This document shows positions 49,429 through 60,822 of a stretch of 64,000 nucleotides of DNA, one piece after another (positions within the stretch are counted from its first letter, which is position 1; every line of letters begins with the position of its first letter). The translations under genes and the position numbers were made by a program. This DNA is from Pseudalkalibacillus berkeleyi. GTDB taxonomy: Bacteria; Bacillota; Bacilli; Bacillales; Fictibacillaceae. The notes under the pieces are model-generated. The model had not been told where the DNA came from. It was given only the letters and a program-made list of their open reading frames with translations, and did no database searches. The stretch covers positions 2,480,001 through 2,544,000 of the forward strand of contig NZ_JAKIJS010000001.1 of NCBI RefSeq assembly GCF_021608225.1, read 5' to 3'.

Positions 49429-52296
49429 TTACTTGCTAACTGCTTCTTTTAACTTTGTATCCATCCGCTTCCGATCGCGTTTTAATATTGGAGCTAAATA
49501 CTTACCCGTATATGATTCACTGTTTTCAGCAATTTGTTCTGGCGTTCCGGTTCCAACAATCATTCCACCCTTATCCCCACCTTCAGGACCAAGGTCAATG
49601 ATATGGTCGACCGCTTTAATGACGTCAAGGTTATGCTCGATCACAAGCACTGAATCGCCATTATCAACTAGACGCTGGAGTACTTTCAAGAGCCTTGAAA
49701 TATCGTGAACATGTAGTCCGGTTGTCGGCTCGTCCAGTATATACAACGTTTTTCCTGTAGCCCGTTTATGAAGCTGTGAAGCAAGCTTGACACGCTGTGC
49801 TTCCCCTCCAGAAATCGTCGTTGAGGACTGCCCGAGCTTAATATAACCAAGTCCAACATCCATCATCGTCTGCACTTTTCGTTTGATTTTCGGTATATTC
49901 GCGAAAAATTCAACCGCTTCTTCTACTGTCATATCAAGAATGTCAGCGATGTTTTTCCCTTTATACTTCACTTCTAACGTTTCGCGGTTGTAACGTTTAC
50001 CGTGGCAAATCTCACAAGGAACATACACATCAGGAAGGAAGTGCATTTCGATTTTAATAATGCCATCTCCACGGCACGCTTCACATCGTCCTCCTTTTAC
50101 GTTAAAGGAGAATCGACCTTTCTTATATCCTCTTACCTTCGCTTCATTCGTTGAGGCGAAAACGTCACGGATATCATCAAAGACACCGATATAAGTTGCT
50201 GGGTTTGACCGTGGTGTACGGCCAATTGGAGACTGATCAATATCAATGACTTTATCGATATGATCGAGCCCTTCAATCTTTTTGTGTTCACCTGGTTTAT
50301 CCTTCGCTCGGTGAAGCTTTAACGCCAGTGACTTGTACAGGATCTCGTTAATCAACGTACTTTTTCCTGAACCTGATACACCTGTCACACCTGTAAACAC
50401 GCCAAGAGGGATATCCACTTTAACATTTTTCAAGTTGTTCTCAGTCGCACCTTTAATCGTCAGCTTACGCCCATCAGATTTTCTGCGTTCATTTGGAAGA
50501 GCAATAAATTGCTTACCGGATAAATACTGTCCTGTCAACGAGTTCTCATCATCCATAATTTCCTGCGGGGATCCTTGGGAAGTGATTTGCCCCCCATGAG
50601 CCCCTGCACCAGGACCAATATCAATAACGTAATCCGCTGCAAGCATCGTATCCTCATCATGCTCGACGACAATTAACGTGTTACCTAGACTTCGCATTTC
50701 TTCAAGCGTATTGATCAACCGGTCATTATCCCGCTGGTGAAGACCAATTGACGGCTCATCTAAAATGTAGAGAACACCTGTTAGTCGAGAACCGACTTGA
50801 GTGGCAAGACGTATACGCTGTGCCTCCCCACCTGATAACGTTCCAGCAGATCTGCTTAACGTAAGATAATCGAGTCCTACATTGACTAAGAAGCCAAGTC
50901 GATCGTTAATTTCTCGTAAAATGAGTCGCCCAATTTGAAGTTCTTTTTCCGTCAATTCCAAATCGTTAAAGAAAGTCTGCGCTTCTTTTACTGACATTTG
51001 AGTAATATGACCGACATGGTGTTCACGGATCTGAACAGCACGAGCTTCTGGCTTCAAACGGTGTCCATCACAAGTTGGACAAGCCTTTTGCGCCATGTAA
51101 CCTTCCATTTGTTCACGAATATAATCTGAGCTTGTTTCATGATAACGACGCTTAATATTGTTAACGACACCTTCAAACAAGATTTTATTTTCTCTTACTT
51201 GACCAAAGTCATTTTCGTAGCGGAAGTAAACTTTATCTTTTCCACTACCATATAAAACTTTATCGATTTCTGATTTCCGCAAGTCTTTTACCGGAACATC
51301 CATATCAATTCCATAATGATCACAAACACTTTTTAAAAGCTGTGGGTAATATTGTGAACTTTGTGGTTCCCACGGTGCAATCGCATGTTCACGTAATGAA
51401 CGATCCCAATCTGGAATAATCAAATCGAGATCGACTTCGAGCTTCGTTCCAAGTCCATCACATGAAGAACATGCCCCAAACGGACTGTTAAATGAAAACA
51501 GACGCGGCTCAAGCTCTCCAATCGAAAATCCACAATAAGGACATGCATGATGTTGATTGAACAGTAGTTCTTCATCACCCATGACGTCTACGATCACTTT
51601 GCCATCAGCGATGTTCAGAGCCGTTTCTAGTGAATCTGCTAGTCTCGTTTCGACGCCGTCTTTCACGACGATTCGGTCGACGACGATTTCAATAGAGTGC
51701 TTTTTATTTTTCTCAAGGTTTATGTCGTCACTTACGTCGACAATCTCACCATCAACGCGAACACGAACGTATCCTTCTTTCTTAATATCTTCTAAAACTT
51801 TGACGTGTTCACCTTTACGTCCCGATACAACAGGAGCAAGAATTTGGAGCTTCGTCCGTTCCTCATATTCCATAATTCGATCAACCATTTGTTGAACCGT
51901 TTGTGACGTAATCGGTACGTCATGATTCGGACATATCGGCGTTCCGATACGTGCAAACAGCAATCTTAAATAATCATAAATCTCTGTAACGGTACCTACT
52001 GTTGAACGAGGGTTCTTACTCGTCGTCTTCTGATCAATTGAAATCGCTGGTGAAAGCCCTTCAATGGAATCGACATCAGGCTTATCCATCTGACCTAGAA
52101 ATTGCCGTGCATACGCAGAGAGTGACTCTACGTAACGGCGCTGTCCTTCTGCATAAATCGTATCGAAAGCGAGTGAAGATTTTCCTGATCCAGACAAACC
52201 TGTCATGACGACAAGCTTGTTCCGGGGAATCGTCACATCGATCCCCTTCAGGTTATGTTCACGCGCTCCTTTTATCGTTATGTTTTCATTTGCCAT
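49429..52296 (-). CDS. uvrA: Excinuclease ABC subunit A
   Basis: UvrA is the damage-scanning ATPase of nucleotide excision repair. The 955-residue product has two ABC modules with Walker [10 protein letters not shown] and GVSGSGKST, signature [12 protein letters not shown] and [12 protein letters not shown], and zinc sites CPYC with CSSC and CEAC with CEIC. I chose the ATG at 52296, nine bases after GGAAGG; an ATG at 52305 sits on that site. It starts five bases after the uvrB stop, so the two are coupled. Confidence 0.97.
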   Translation of the reverse strand: MANENITIKGAREHNLKGIDVTIPRNKLVVMTGLSGSGKSSLAFDTIYAEGQRRYVESLSAYARQFLGQMDKPDVDSIEGLSPAISIDQKTTSKNPRSTVGTVTEIYDYLRLLFARIGTPICPNHDVPITSQTVQQMVDRIMEYEERTKLQILAPVVSGRKGEHVKVLEDIKKEGYVRVRVDGEIVDVSDDINLEKNKKHSIEIVVDRIVVKDGVETRLADSLETALNIADGKVIVDVMGDEELLFNQHHACPYCGFSIGELEPRLFSFNSPFGACSSCDGLGTKLEVDLDLIIPDWDRSLREHAIAPWEPQSSQYYPQLLKSVCDHYGIDMDVPVKDLRKSEIDKVLYGSGKDKVYFRYENDFGQVRENKILFEGVVNNIKRRYHETSSDYIREQMEGYMAQKACPTCDGHRLKPEARAVQIREHHVGHITQMSVKEAQTFFNDLELTEKELQIGRLILREINDRLGFLVNVGLDYLTLSRSAGTLSGGEAQRIRLATQVGSRLTGVLYILDEPSIGLHQRDNDRLINTLEEMRSLGNTLIVVEHDEDTMLAADYVIDIGPGAGAHGGQITSQGSPQEIMDDENSLTGQYLSGKQFIALPNERRKSDGRKLTIKGATENNLKNVKVDIPLGVFTGVTGVSGSGKSTLINEILYKSLALKLHRAKDKPGEHKKIEGLDHIDKVIDIDQSPIGRTPRSNPATYIGVFDDIRDVFASTNEAKVRGYKKGRFSFNVKGGRCEACRGDGIIKIEMHFLPDVYVPCEICHGKRYNRETLEVKYKGKNIADILDMTVEEAVEFFANIPKIKRKVQTMMDVGLGYIKLGQSSTTISGGEAQRVKLASQLHKRATGKTLYILDEPTTGLHVHDISRLLKVLQRLVDNGDSVLVIEHNLDVIKAVDHIIDLGPEGGDKGGMIVGTGTPEQIAENSESYTGKYLAPILKRDRKRMDTKLKEAVSK

Positions 52297-52301
52297 GAGA
52301 G

Positions 52302-54281
52302 TCATCCTTCCGCCTTTAACTCTAATACTAAGTCACGAAGCTCAGCTGCTCTTTCGAAGTCGAGTTCTTTTGCAGCCTCCTTCATTTCCTTTTCCATCTT
52401 TTCGATGACCTTTTCACGCTCTTTCTTCGTCATCTTCTCAACAGGTTTAGACTTGGTCTTACCTGATCCATCCTCCGTATCTACTGTCGCCCGAATCAGC
52501 TCTGGAATTGCCTTCTGAATCGTTTGTGGCGTGACACCATGCTCTTTGTTGTAAGCAATCTGTCTATTTCGGCGGCGTTCCGTTTCATCGAGTGCAATTT
52601 GCATGGATTTTGTTATTTTATCCGCATACATGATGACATGTCCGTTTGAATTACGTGCCGCCCGTCCAATCGTCTGAATGAGAGAGCGTTCTGCACGGAG
52701 GAACCCTTCTTTATCCGCATCAAGAATGGCTACGAGAGAGACCTCAGGGATATCGATTCCTTCACGGAGTAGGTTAATACCAACAAGGACATCGAATACG
52801 CCTCTACGTAAGTCACGTATAATTTCAATCCGCTCAAGTGTTTTGATTTCCGAGTGGAGGTAACGGACTTTTACACCATTTTCATGTAAGTAGTCTGTCA
52901 GGTCCTCAGACATTTTCTTCGTGAGTGTTGTCACTAGTACGCGTTCTTTCTTTTTCACTCGTTCAGCAATTTCATCCATCAAGTCATCGATTTGTCCTTC
53001 AATCGGACGCACATCAATGGTTGGATCAAGTAGACCCGTTGGACGAATGATCTGTTCAATCATTTCAGGGGTATGCTCAAGCTCATATGGACCAGGTGTA
53101 GCAGATACATAGACCGCTTGATTAACTTTCTCTTCAAATTCTTCAAACCTTAGCGGACGGTTGTCCTTGGCTGAAGGTAATCGGAATCCGTGATCGACTA
53201 GGACCTGCTTTCGTGCTTGGTCGCCGTTAAACATCCCACGAACCTGTGGCAGGGACACATGTGATTCATCCACCATGAGTAAGAAATCCTTAGGGAAGTA
53301 ATCAATCAACGTATATGGAGTCGAACCTTCAGGTCGAAGAGTCAAGTGCCGCGAGTAGTTCTCAATTCCTGAACAGAACCCCATCTCTTCCATCATCTCG
53401 ATATCATACCGCGTACGCTGTTCTATTCTTTGTGCTTCCAATAGTTTATCTTGGTCTTTTAATTCCTTTAGACGTTCCTCTAGCTCAGCTTGAATCCTTT
53501 TAATCGCTAGCTTCATCTTCTCTTCACGGGTTACGAAGTGGGATGCCGGGAAAATTGCTACGTGTTTACGTTCACCAAGAATCTCACCCGTCAATGCATC
53601 TACCTCTGTGATCCGATCAATTTCATCACCGAAAAATTCAACCCTTAAGCAGTGTTCGTCTCGTGATGCTGGGAAAATCTCCACGACGTCACCACGGACA
53701 CGGAACGTACCACGTGTAAAATTAAGATCATTCCGCGCGTACTGAATGTCAACAAGATCACGTAGCAATTGGTCGCGATCCTTTTCGATCCCTGCACGTA
53801 AAGAAACAACTAATTCTTTATATTCTTCTGGATTACCTAAACCGTAAATACAAGAAACACTGGCAACAATAATAACGTCACTTCGTTCAAAAAGGGCTGA
53901 CGTTGCCGAGTGCCGTAGTTTATCAATCTCATCATTTATGCTCGCATCTTTTTCTATAAAAGTATCTGATTGAGGGATATACGCCTCAGGCTGATAGTAA
54001 TCGTAGTAACTGACAAAGTACTCTACCGCATTGTTCGGGAAGAGCTCTTTAAATTCACTATATAACTGTCCAGCAAGGGTTTTGTTATGCGCCATCACGA
54101 GCGTAGGCTTGTTCACTTGCTGGATGACATTCGACATCGTGAACGTTTTACCTGTACCCGTCGCACCGAGCAACGTTTGATGCCTTTTACCTTCATTAAT
54201 GCCCTTTACTAGCTCTTTAATGGCAGTCGGTTGGTCACCTTCAGGCTGGTACTTCGACACCAGTTCGAACTTTTCATTCAT
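52302..54281 (-). CDS. uvrB: Excinuclease ABC subunit B
   Basis: UvrB verifies damage and recruits UvrC. The 659-residue product has Walker [11 protein letters not shown], the beta-hairpin region [14 protein letters not shown], the DESH box [12 protein letters not shown], helicase motifs V and VI ([22 protein letters not shown]) and the C-terminal UvrC-binding motif [14 protein letters not shown] chose the ATG at 54281 after GGAGGG; a longer frame to 54398 has no site. It is first in the uvrBA operon. Confidence 0.97.
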   Translation of the reverse strand: MNEKFELVSKYQPEGDQPTAIKELVKGINEGKRHQTLLGATGTGKTFTMSNVIQQVNKPTLVMAHNKTLAGQLYSEFKELFPNNAVEYFVSYYDYYQPEAYIPQSDTFIEKDASINDEIDKLRHSATSALFERSDVIIVASVSCIYGLGNPEEYKELVVSLRAGIEKDRDQLLRDLVDIQYARNDLNFTRGTFRVRGDVVEIFPASRDEHCLRVEFFGDEIDRITEVDALTGEILGERKHVAIFPASHFVTREEKMKLAIKRIQAELEERLKELKDQDKLLEAQRIEQRTRYDIEMMEEMGFCSGIENYSRHLTLRPEGSTPYTLIDYFPKDFLLMVDESHVSLPQVRGMFNGDQARKQVLVDHGFRLPSAKDNRPLRFEEFEEKVNQAVYVSATPGPYELEHTPEMIEQIIRPTGLLDPTIDVRPIEGQIDDLMDEIAERVKKKERVLVTTLTKKMSEDLTDYLHENGVKVRYLHSEIKTLERIEIIRDLRRGVFDVLVGINLLREGIDIPEVSLVAILDADKEGFLRAERSLIQTIGRAARNSNGHVIMYADKITKSMQIALDETERRRNRQIAYNKEHGVTPQTIQKAIPELIRATVDTEDGSGKTKSKPVEKMTKKEREKVIEKMEKEMKEAAKELDFERAAELRDLVLELKAEG

Positions 54282-54461
54282 AGGCAGAATCCCTCCATTT
54301 CCATAAATCTCGCTATCAAACATTATAGCACAGGAGTAGTAAAAAATAACAAGAAAAACGAACTTACATTCGCATATTAAAATTTGGAAATTCATCATGT
54401 AACCTTAGGCCGGTTCTTTACGTCTAAACAGTAGGTGTTTAATGAAAATAATTGAATTCTT

Positions 54462-54646
54462 CGAAATTCACTCCCTATCCGCGGGCGAACCGCGAGCCTC
54501 CTCGCTCATAGCAAATAAAATGGAGGTTTCGTTTGCTGTGGGGTCTCGCCTGGCTCGCTGTTCCCGCTGGACAAGGAACGCTTCGGCAGCTTTACATCGC
54601 ACGAAGAAAATACGAATTTCATTTTCGAGGAGTGTCGTGAATTTCG
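54462..54646. repeat. Family A intergenic element, copy 3 (inverted)
   Basis: This is the reverse-oriented relative of the element at 4484-4677: CGAAATTCACTCCC at the left and CGAGGAGTGTCGTGAATTTCG at the right, with CGATGTAA reading on the minus strand and GGGGTCTCGCCTGGCT shared. It fills the uvrB-lipoprotein gap and contains no gene. Confidence 0.8.
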
Positions 54647-54740
54647 TTGAAAATCCACTTTAAAAACGAATAAACGATTTATCATCGGAGTTTCCCTTTA
54701 TAGTATTGAAAGAAACGTTGCGAAGAGAGGTTGTGTTTAG

Positions 54741-55112
54741 ATGAGAGGTTGGTACTATAAGGCATGGCTTTTGTTGATTATTCTTCTTGCTGGGTGTGGT
54801 GGACAGACAAACGAACACATAAGCAATGACATGGATGATGAGATTTGGGAGCAATCAATCAGTGGTTATATTGCGGATCAAGAAGCTTCTCGCATACTCG
54901 TATTAGGTAAAATTACTAAAGAGCAGCTTACAGAGTTAAGTGTCCGAGAGTTATTAGAATCGGCTCGACCAGATGCCTTCTGGTTTACCGTGTCTGATGT
55001 GCAAAAATATAAAATCGGACAGAAAGTACAAGTCTGGCCTAAGGGTAGCATAGCTGAGTCTTACCCCGCACAAGGCACAGCAGGAAAAATCGAAGTGATT
55101 GAAGAAGAGTAG
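54741..55112 (+). CDS. Lipoprotein with DUF3221-like domain
   Basis: The 123-residue product has a signal peptide and the lipobox LLAGC with Cys19, then ISGYIADQEASRILVLG, a helix, and a C-terminal small barrel (AFWFTVSD, YKIGQKVQVWPKG, TAGKIEV). This fits DUF3221 lipoproteins of Bacilli, whose function is unknown. The ATG follows GAGAGG. It lies alone, divergent from uvrB. Confidence 0.8.
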   Translation: MRGWYYKAWLLLIILLAGCGGQTNEHISNDMDDEIWEQSISGYIADQEASRILVLGKITKEQLTELSVRELLESARPDAFWFTVSDVQKYKIGQKVQVWPKGSIAESYPAQGTAGKIEVIEEE

Positions 55113-55247
55113 GAAAACGATTGCACCATGTTCAGATATGACATAACACCACACCTTAAACCTTGATCTTTTTTAACCAAAAACAAAAAGAAACTTTATC
55201 TCAAGGAAACACGTATATGAACAAACGTAGAAATGAAGGTGATATAT

Positions 55248-55943
55248 ATGTCAAAATATTCTATTGAAGAGTTTGTGAGACAAACGTCTCAAGAGGATAA
55301 AGGTGAAGGGTTCTTCGAGCTGGAAACCCCACGAATTCTTGAGGTCAATTTAAATGGAAACGTATGGGCGAAGGCAGGTTCAATGGTCACCTATCACGGA
55401 CAGATCAAATTTGTGCGAGAAGGCATCCTTGAGCATGGGATTGGGAAAATGTTCAAGAAAGCTTTGACTGGTGAAGGCGCCTCCCTTATGAAAGCAGATG
55501 GATCGGGTAAACTTTATCTCGCAGACCAAGGTAAGAAAATTACAATCCTACAGCTTCAAAATGATTCGATTTATGTGAATGGAAATGACCTTTTAGCATT
55601 TGAACCGACAATTGATTGGGATATTAAATTGATGAGACGAATTACCGGGATGATGGCTGGGGGACTATTTAACGTCCATTGCCAAGGTACAGGGATGATT
55701 GCGATTACGTCCCATTACGAACCACTCACGATTCAAGTCAAACCAGGTCGACCTGTTTTGACAGACCCTAACGCGACCGTTGCTTGGTCTGGCTCACTTA
55801 CTCCTGACTTCCAAACAGATGTGTCATTAAAAACGTTCTTCGGACGTGGAAGTGGTGAATCGATTCAAATGCGCTTCGAAGGAGACGGTTTCGTCGTCGT
55901 TCAACCGTATGAAGAAGTTTATTATCAGAACGAAAGTAATTGA
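55248..55943 (+). CDS. AIM24-family protein
   Basis: The 231-residue product contains the beta-rich AIM24/TIGR00266 fold: FFELETPRILEVNLN, WAKAGSMVTYHGQIKF, FKKALTGEGASLMKADG, and the C-terminal FFGRGSGESIQMRFEGDGFV and VVQPYEEV. The function is unknown in bacteria; relatives are widespread. The ATG at 55248 follows AAGGTGAT. It is monocistronic with a bidirectional terminator shared with cheW. Confidence 0.87.
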   Translation: MSKYSIEEFVRQTSQEDKGEGFFELETPRILEVNLNGNVWAKAGSMVTYHGQIKFVREGILEHGIGKMFKKALTGEGASLMKADGSGKLYLADQGKKITILQLQNDSIYVNGNDLLAFEPTIDWDIKLMRRITGMMAGGLFNVHCQGTGMIAITSHYEPLTIQVKPGRPVLTDPNATVAWSGSLTPDFQTDVSLKTFFGRGSGESIQMRFEGDGFVVVQPYEEVYYQNESN

Positions 55944-55982
55944 TAATAGGATGAGTAATTAAATAGTTCACCGTACGAAATC

Positions 55983-56018
55983 AAAAAAGGACCGATCACT
56001 GAGGATCAGTCCTTTTTA
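55983..56018. terminator. Bidirectional terminator between AIM24 gene and cheW
   Basis: AAAAAGGACCGATC and GATCAGTCCTTTTT form the stem with A/T tracts on both sides. Confidence 0.9.
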
Positions 56019-56024
56019 AATCTA

Positions 56025-56450
56025 TTAAGCCACTAGTACTTTTTCAATATCGAGTAGAACGAGTATTCTTTCATCGAGGTTCACTACACCCTCAATGAAT
56101 TCTTTCTGAATTGAATTAATCCTACCATCATAAGGCTGAATTTGATCAATATCTACATCCAATACATCGGTTGCTTGATCGACGATCACACCAACCTCTG
56201 TTCCATCATCTAACGGCACAATTATGATTCTCGTTTCGCTATCTGTTTCATCAACTACTTGAAAAAACTTTTCCTTCAAGCTGATAATCGGAATGACATT
56301 CCCTCGTAAATTAATAACGCCTTTCATATATGCTTCAGACAATGGCAGCTCAGTCACGCTTTGCATACGCTCAATAGACGTTACCTTTTCGATATCAAGA
56401 CAATACTCTTGGGTACCAATATTAAAAACAATTACCTTCTTCTTACTCAT
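56025..56450 (-). CDS. cheW: Chemotaxis coupling protein CheW
   Basis: CheW links receptors to the kinase CheA. The 141-residue product is a single CheW domain: VIVFNIGTQEYCLDIEKV, MKGVINLRGNVIPIISL with the conserved NLRG region, and GVIVDQATDVLDVD. The ATG at 56450 follows GGGAG at ten bases; a GTG at 56456 is possible. It lies 29 bases after the receptor gene, so the two are cotranscribed and CheW may be dedicated to that receptor. No cheA is in the window. Confidence 0.93.
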   Translation of the reverse strand: MSKKKVIVFNIGTQEYCLDIEKVTSIERMQSVTELPLSEAYMKGVINLRGNVIPIISLKEKFFQVVDETDSETRIIIVPLDDGTEVGVIVDQATDVLDVDIDQIQPYDGRINSIQKEFIEGVVNLDERILVLLDIEKVLVA

Positions 56451-56479
56451 CAGCACTTTACTCCCTACCGCTTTCGTTC

Positions 56480-58495
56480 CTATTTTTCAACTGTAAACTT
56501 ACTTAATTCTGTACGCATTTCTTCAGCAAATTGATCAAGTTCTTCAGCAAGCTTGTTCAAGTGTTCCATTGAGGCTGTTTGTTCTTCAATTGAAGCTGTT
56601 ACTTCTTCCGTACCAGCTGCTGTTTCCTGACTGATTGCGGTGATGTTTTCAATGTTGTGTGAGATGACATCTTTCTGCTCGACCATTTGTTTCATCGCTT
56701 CAACAACATGAGTGATCGCATCACTATTTGACTTGATTGTATTTCTTATTTCAGCAAATGACATTTCAGTATCATCTACTGACTTCCCTTGGGAGTTGAT
56801 GACCTCACTCGTTTCATTGATTAATGAGACTGTATGCTGTGTTTCACCTTGCATTTCAGTAATTAATCCTGAGATTTGATCTAATGCTTTCTCAGATTGT
56901 TCTGCTAGCTTCCGAACCTCATCAGCAACTACCGCAAAGCCTCGACCTTGATCACCAGCCCGGGCTGCTTCAATTGCTGCATTCAGCGCCAAGAGATTTG
57001 TTTGACTAGCAATCTCAGAGATCGTATTGACGATTTCACTAATGTTATTGGAACGGTCATTTAAAGAATTAATCGCAAGGACCATTTCTTTTGTCATCGT
57101 TCCTGTTCTCTCAGATTGACTTCGTAACACATTCATCATGTCCATCCCTTTTTGGGACGCTTCCTGCATACGGTTTGATTCCTCTAACATTTGTGCGCTT
57201 CTTTGTTCAACATTAATAATTTTGTCTGATAAAAGATTCGCAGCAATGACATTTTGCTCCATTAACTCTGACTGATTGTTTGCACCAGACGCAATTTGCT
57301 CCATCGTTGTTGCGACTTCGTTGGCTGAAGCTGTATTCTCTTCAGCACTTGCTACAAGAGTTTGAGAAGCATCTGTCACATGTATCGATGTTGAAGATAT
57401 TTTCTTCATCATATTTCTCATTTCACTTAACATGTTTTGGAAGCTTGCTGATAGTTGACCAATTTCGTCCTTACGATCCGTATCGACTTCTACTACGAAG
57501 TTTCCTTGCTCAACTTCCTTCATAGATTGTTGTAATTTACGAATCGGCTTAGAAATCTTTCTAGAAATGATGATTGACACACCGACTGCTAATACGATGA
57601 CAATTAAAAGTGTAATCAAAATTGGTAGTAAAATAACTGAAGCCTTTGACTCAAATTCATCCATACCAATGGCACCGATGATTTTCCACCCAGTTGTTCC
57701 GTTCGTTGTGAAACCCATCACCTTATCAGCGTCTTGGAAGGTGTAAAAAATGACGCCTTGATCGCCTTCTTTGGTCATCTTTTTATAATAGTCTGCTTTC
57801 GTTTGGTCTTTACCAATGATTGATTCATTAGGGTGTGCTAGGAACTTACCATTTTTATCTAATAGGGCGGCATAACCGCTTTCGCCAACCTTCACCTCAT
57901 TGACCATATCTACTAATGTATTAGCAGAAATATCAATGGAAAAGACTCCGACCAACTCATTCCCATTGAAAACAGATTTAGCTGCGCTTATTGTAAGCGT
58001 ATTTGACGCTGCATCAATATAAGGTTCTGTCCAAACGACTTCGCCTTTGTTTTGAACCGCCATATCATACCATGGTCGCGTTCTTGGATCGAAATCATCA
58101 GGAAGGTCTGTCTTAGGATAGAGGACCATTTCTCCTGTTTCCTCAACACCCATGTATACGTTTGTAATTGATTTGTTCGCATCCGAAGTTTCTCCGAACT
58201 CTTTCATCAAATCATCTGTATTTCCATCATAGTTCATGAGTAACTCTTTACTTGATAAACGATTAACCGTGCTTTCGTTGTTTTGGAAGAACAGTTCAAA
58301 TGTATGATCCATGCTGACCATTTGCCCTTCAATACTGTTTGCTAATTCCTTCGAGGTTAAATCAACACTAAATTTGTAGCTTACGATTGCAATGATCGAT
58401 CCTGATAACATAATCAGAATTAAAAAGGGTATTAAAATTTGACGTTGTAATGTTTTTTGTATGAATCCTAAACCGAATCTATTACCTATTTTCAT
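56480..58495 (-). CDS. Methyl-accepting chemotaxis protein with dCache domain
   Basis: The 671-residue receptor has a first membrane helix (about 21-41), an extracellular double-Cache domain to about 285, a second helix, a HAMP domain and a long cytoplasmic signalling helix bundle with the hairpin [20 protein letters not shown]. In the Cache domain, residues R140, W142, Y143, Y159, D161 and D188 match the amino-acid-binding motif of dCache receptors; Phe replaces the first Tyr. I chose the ATG at 58495 after GGGGGAT. A weak sigma-D-like sequence (CCCGAAAT) lies upstream. It is cotranscribed with cheW. Confidence 0.92.
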   Translation of the reverse strand: MKIGNRFGLGFIQKTLQRQILIPFLILIMLSGSIIAIVSYKFSVDLTSKELANSIEGQMVSMDHTFELFFQNNESTVNRLSSKELLMNYDGNTDDLMKEFGETSDANKSITNVYMGVEETGEMVLYPKTDLPDDFDPRTRPWYDMAVQNKGEVVWTEPYIDAASNTLTISAAKSVFNGNELVGVFSIDISANTLVDMVNEVKVGESGYAALLDKNGKFLAHPNESIIGKDQTKADYYKKMTKEGDQGVIFYTFQDADKVMGFTTNGTTGWKIIGAIGMDEFESKASVILLPILITLLIVIVLAVGVSIIISRKISKPIRKLQQSMKEVEQGNFVVEVDTDRKDEIGQLSASFQNMLSEMRNMMKKISSTSIHVTDASQTLVASAEENTASANEVATTMEQIASGANNQSELMEQNVIAANLLSDKIINVEQRSAQMLEESNRMQEASQKGMDMMNVLRSQSERTGTMTKEMVLAINSLNDRSNNISEIVNTISEIASQTNLLALNAAIEAARAGDQGRGFAVVADEVRKLAEQSEKALDQISGLITEMQGETQHTVSLINETSEVINSQGKSVDDTEMSFAEIRNTIKSNSDAITHVVEAMKQMVEQKDVISHNIENITAISQETAAGTEEVTASIEEQTASMEHLNKLAEELDQFAEEMRTELSKFTVEK

Positions 58496-58608
58496 GCTGC
58501 ATATCCCCCTATATTTTTTCTGCCACTTCTTATTTCGGGGGTTTTCAGAAAAGATTAATAGGAGTGACAAAAGACAATTAAGTTGAAATTTTCTATCAAT
58601 TCATTTTT

Positions 58609-59244
58609 CTACGATATTGATATCCATTTATTTCTAATCGCCTTCATGACAGCAGTTGTCCGATCATTTACTTGAAGTTTTTTGAAGATTGATGTGACAT
58701 GCGTTTTAATGGTTTTTTCTGTAATGAATAACTCTTCTGCAATCTTTTTATTACTTAATCCTTGTTTGATCAGTTCAAGCACTTCCCATTCCCGTTTACT
58801 TAATAGACCATCGGGTTTCACCGCTTTATTAAACAAAAAATCATTTAATCTCTTATACTCTTCTAAGAGTGTAGGGACTAATTGATTATGTACGTATGCT
58901 TCATGTTTAAAGGCTTTCGCGATCGCTTCACGTATATCTTCTGGATCTGTGTCATAGAGCACATACCCATCTGCACCGTAGCTGAACATCAACTCTAATC
59001 TGTCGCATTCATGCGTAGATAAAATGAGCACAATTTTGAAATGATGATCTATTAGCCATTGAAGGGTTTGTGACTTGATATTACAGTCGACAATAGCCAC
59101 TCCATCTTTTAGCTTTAATTCTTGTAATTGAATGAAATCGTTTATTACATGCGTATTGTGATTTGGAAACTTTTCAGCAACCAACGATAAGATGCCTTCC
59201 CGATAAATCGGCTTTTCTATTAAAATAACTAAATTGTTTTCCAT
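58609..59244 (-). CDS. LuxR/NarL-type regulator with atypical receiver
   Basis: The 211-residue product has an N-terminal receiver-like domain (about 4-115) and a C-terminal LuxR HTH (about 145-208): LLSKREWEVLELIKQGLSNK and TEKTIKTHVTSIFKKLQV. The receiver retains Asp53 (VAIVDCN) and Ser76, but the conserved Lys is Tyr97 (GYVLYD) and only one residue of the acidic pair, Glu10, remains. I chose the ATG at 59244, eight bases after GGAG. No sensor kinase is nearby. The target is unknown. Confidence 0.88.
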   Translation of the reverse strand: MENNLVILIEKPIYREGILSLVAEKFPNHNTHVINDFIQLQELKLKDGVAIVDCNIKSQTLQWLIDHHFKIVLILSTHECDRLELMFSYGADGYVLYDTDPEDIREAIAKAFKHEAYVHNQLVPTLLEEYKRLNDFLFNKAVKPDGLLSKREWEVLELIKQGLSNKKIAEELFITEKTIKTHVTSIFKKLQVNDRTTAVMKAIRNKWISIS

Positions 59245-59393
59245 TATCACTGCTCCATCTAAATGTTGTCCGACAACAATTTTACTACAAAAGCATTCCT
59301 TTATGTTGCTAATATTGTAAAGTCTGTGGATTTAAGTGAATAGTTCCTGTAACATAGTCTACGGAAATATAGCTGAATTAGAGGAGCTTTTTG

Positions 59394-60266
59394 ATGGAAT
59401 TACTTTTTATATTATTAGGTTTTGCAGTCGGTATTCTATCCGGCTATTTTGGAATCGGAGGCGGTTTCATTCTGACACCAGTCCTTATGCTAATGGGATT
59501 TGCGCCAGTTGTGGCAATTACAACAAGCTTGATGTATGCAATTGGATCTTCGCTATCTGGCGTTTGGGCTCACTATAAAATGAATAATGTTATCTGGAAA
59601 ACCGCACTTATTCTTGGAGTAAGTGGTGTAGCAGCAACACAGCTTGCAAAGCCATTCGTGCTTTGGCTGGATCGGAACGGATTTGATGAAACAATTATTC
59701 CGATTATCTATGCTGTTATCATCGGTTATTTTGCATATTCTTTACTGAAGAAAACAAACAAGAAAAAGGTTAGCCAAAAAGGAAATCCAGGCATCATAAA
59801 AATAGTAATCATCGGTTTTATTGGTGGGTTAATGTCCGCAACACTTGGCGTCGGTGGTGGTTTTGTAATGGTCCCGCTAATGATTTCGTTAATGGGGTTT
59901 GAACCTCGCAAGGCTGTCGGGACAAGTCTTGTCAGTGTCATGATGATTGTAACAGCTGGATTCATCTCCTATTCTGTTTCGATAGATATCGATTACGTTT
60001 TAGGTCTTTTATTAATAGCAGGGGCGTTATTCGGTAGCCAGCTAGGAGCCAAGTTGACATCACTTTATACAGACACACAGATCAAGAAATACTTTGGTCT
60101 CCTTTATATCACTACGCTAGTCGGAATCTTGTTTGAACTTTTTAACTTTGACATAGCAGGTATGATTGTACTGGCGTTGTACGTAGTATTGTTGCTCGGA
60201 AAGTTTATCGTTGATTTCATTCAACGGAAGCAAAATCCTTCTATTTTGAAGCACCAGGATCAATAA
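59394..60266 (+). CDS. TauE/SafE-family permease
   Basis: The 290-residue membrane protein has about eight hydrophobic segments in two halves, each opening with the family glycine motif (GILSGYFGIGGGFILTPVL and GLMSATLGVGGGFVMVPLM). Relatives export sulfite, sulfoacetate or similar anions; the substrate is unknown here. The ATG at 59394 follows GAGGAG. It is monocistronic, divergent from the LuxR gene and convergent with csbA. Confidence 0.9.
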   Translation: MELLFILLGFAVGILSGYFGIGGGFILTPVLMLMGFAPVVAITTSLMYAIGSSLSGVWAHYKMNNVIWKTALILGVSGVAATQLAKPFVLWLDRNGFDETIIPIIYAVIIGYFAYSLLKKTNKKKVSQKGNPGIIKIVIIGFIGGLMSATLGVGGGFVMVPLMISLMGFEPRKAVGTSLVSVMMIVTAGFISYSVSIDIDYVLGLLLIAGALFGSQLGAKLTSLYTDTQIKKYFGLLYITTLVGILFELFNFDIAGMIVLALYVVLLLGKFIVDFIQRKQNPSILKHQDQ

Positions 60267-60280
60267 TTTGTTGATGATAC

Positions 60281-60308
60281 AAAAAAGCGTCTATCCTCGA
60301 TAGACGCT
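60281..60308. terminator. Terminator between the TauE gene and csbA
   Basis: AGCGTCTATC / GATAGACGCT with loop CTC; on the minus strand it is followed by TTTTT, so it best serves csbA. Confidence 0.85.
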
Positions 60309-60543
60309 AACTCCATTTTTTATCTACTTTTTTTCCTATTCGCATAGATAAATAACTTCCAATTGAAAGCCCAAGTATGCCAGTTACAATGGTCCAAATA
60401 CTTTCCAATTTGCTAAAAATCGCGACCATGATGATGACAGCTAATCCGATCGAAACCCACCTATTGTATGTCACCCTTACGAGAAAAGGGATCAAAATGA
60501 TTGGCAATATGAATGCCCCGAAAATTTCTATCATGATGTTCAT
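60307..60543 (-). CDS. csbA: CsbA-like small membrane protein
   Basis: The 78-residue product has two or three hydrophobic segments with PFLVRVTYNRWVSIGLAVII, which matches the CsbA/DUF2198 pattern (RVTYN followed by a small-residue helix). In B. subtilis csbA is a sigma-B stress gene next to uvrBA. The ATG at 60543 follows GGAGG. I could not find a convincing sigma-B promoter upstream. The function is unknown. Confidence 0.8.
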   Translation of the reverse strand: MNIMIEIFGAFILPIILIPFLVRVTYNRWVSIGLAVIIMVAIFSKLESIWTIVTGILGLSIGSYLSMRIGKKVDKKWS

Positions 60544-60657
60544 GTACGCCTCCCAACATCATTAACTTCTATCCCAAGAGCAAACTATGTAAGTACAAGG
60601 AATATATCGCCATTATACGCCTATATACGATACCAATTCAATTATGTTCTATAAAAT

Positions 60658-60697
60658 TAGCTCAAAAGGTTGCTATAAGCTAACCTTAATTGAGCTA
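60658..60697. repeat. Long hairpin in the csbA-glycosyltransferase gap
   Basis: TAGCTCAA-AAGGTT and AACCTT-AATTGAGCTA form two stacked stems, followed on the plus strand by CTTTTT. It looks like a terminator or a leader hairpin; no gene on the plus strand ends nearby. The rest of the 60544-60822 gap shows nothing. Confidence 0.5.
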
Positions 60698-60822
60698 CTT
60701 TTTGGTTTCAATACCGTTTCCTTAAGCTGTCCCTGAGAAAGTAATCTTTTTTGTAAATTTATGGTTTTCATTTATTAGTTTTAACTTACATATATTGATG
60801 GAGCTGAGGAGGTGTTTCACGC

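Noticed and set aside
60544-60600. Sigma-B promoter of csbA
   Set aside because: A GGGATA hexamer is present but no GTTTAA-like -35 lies 12-15 bases upstream.
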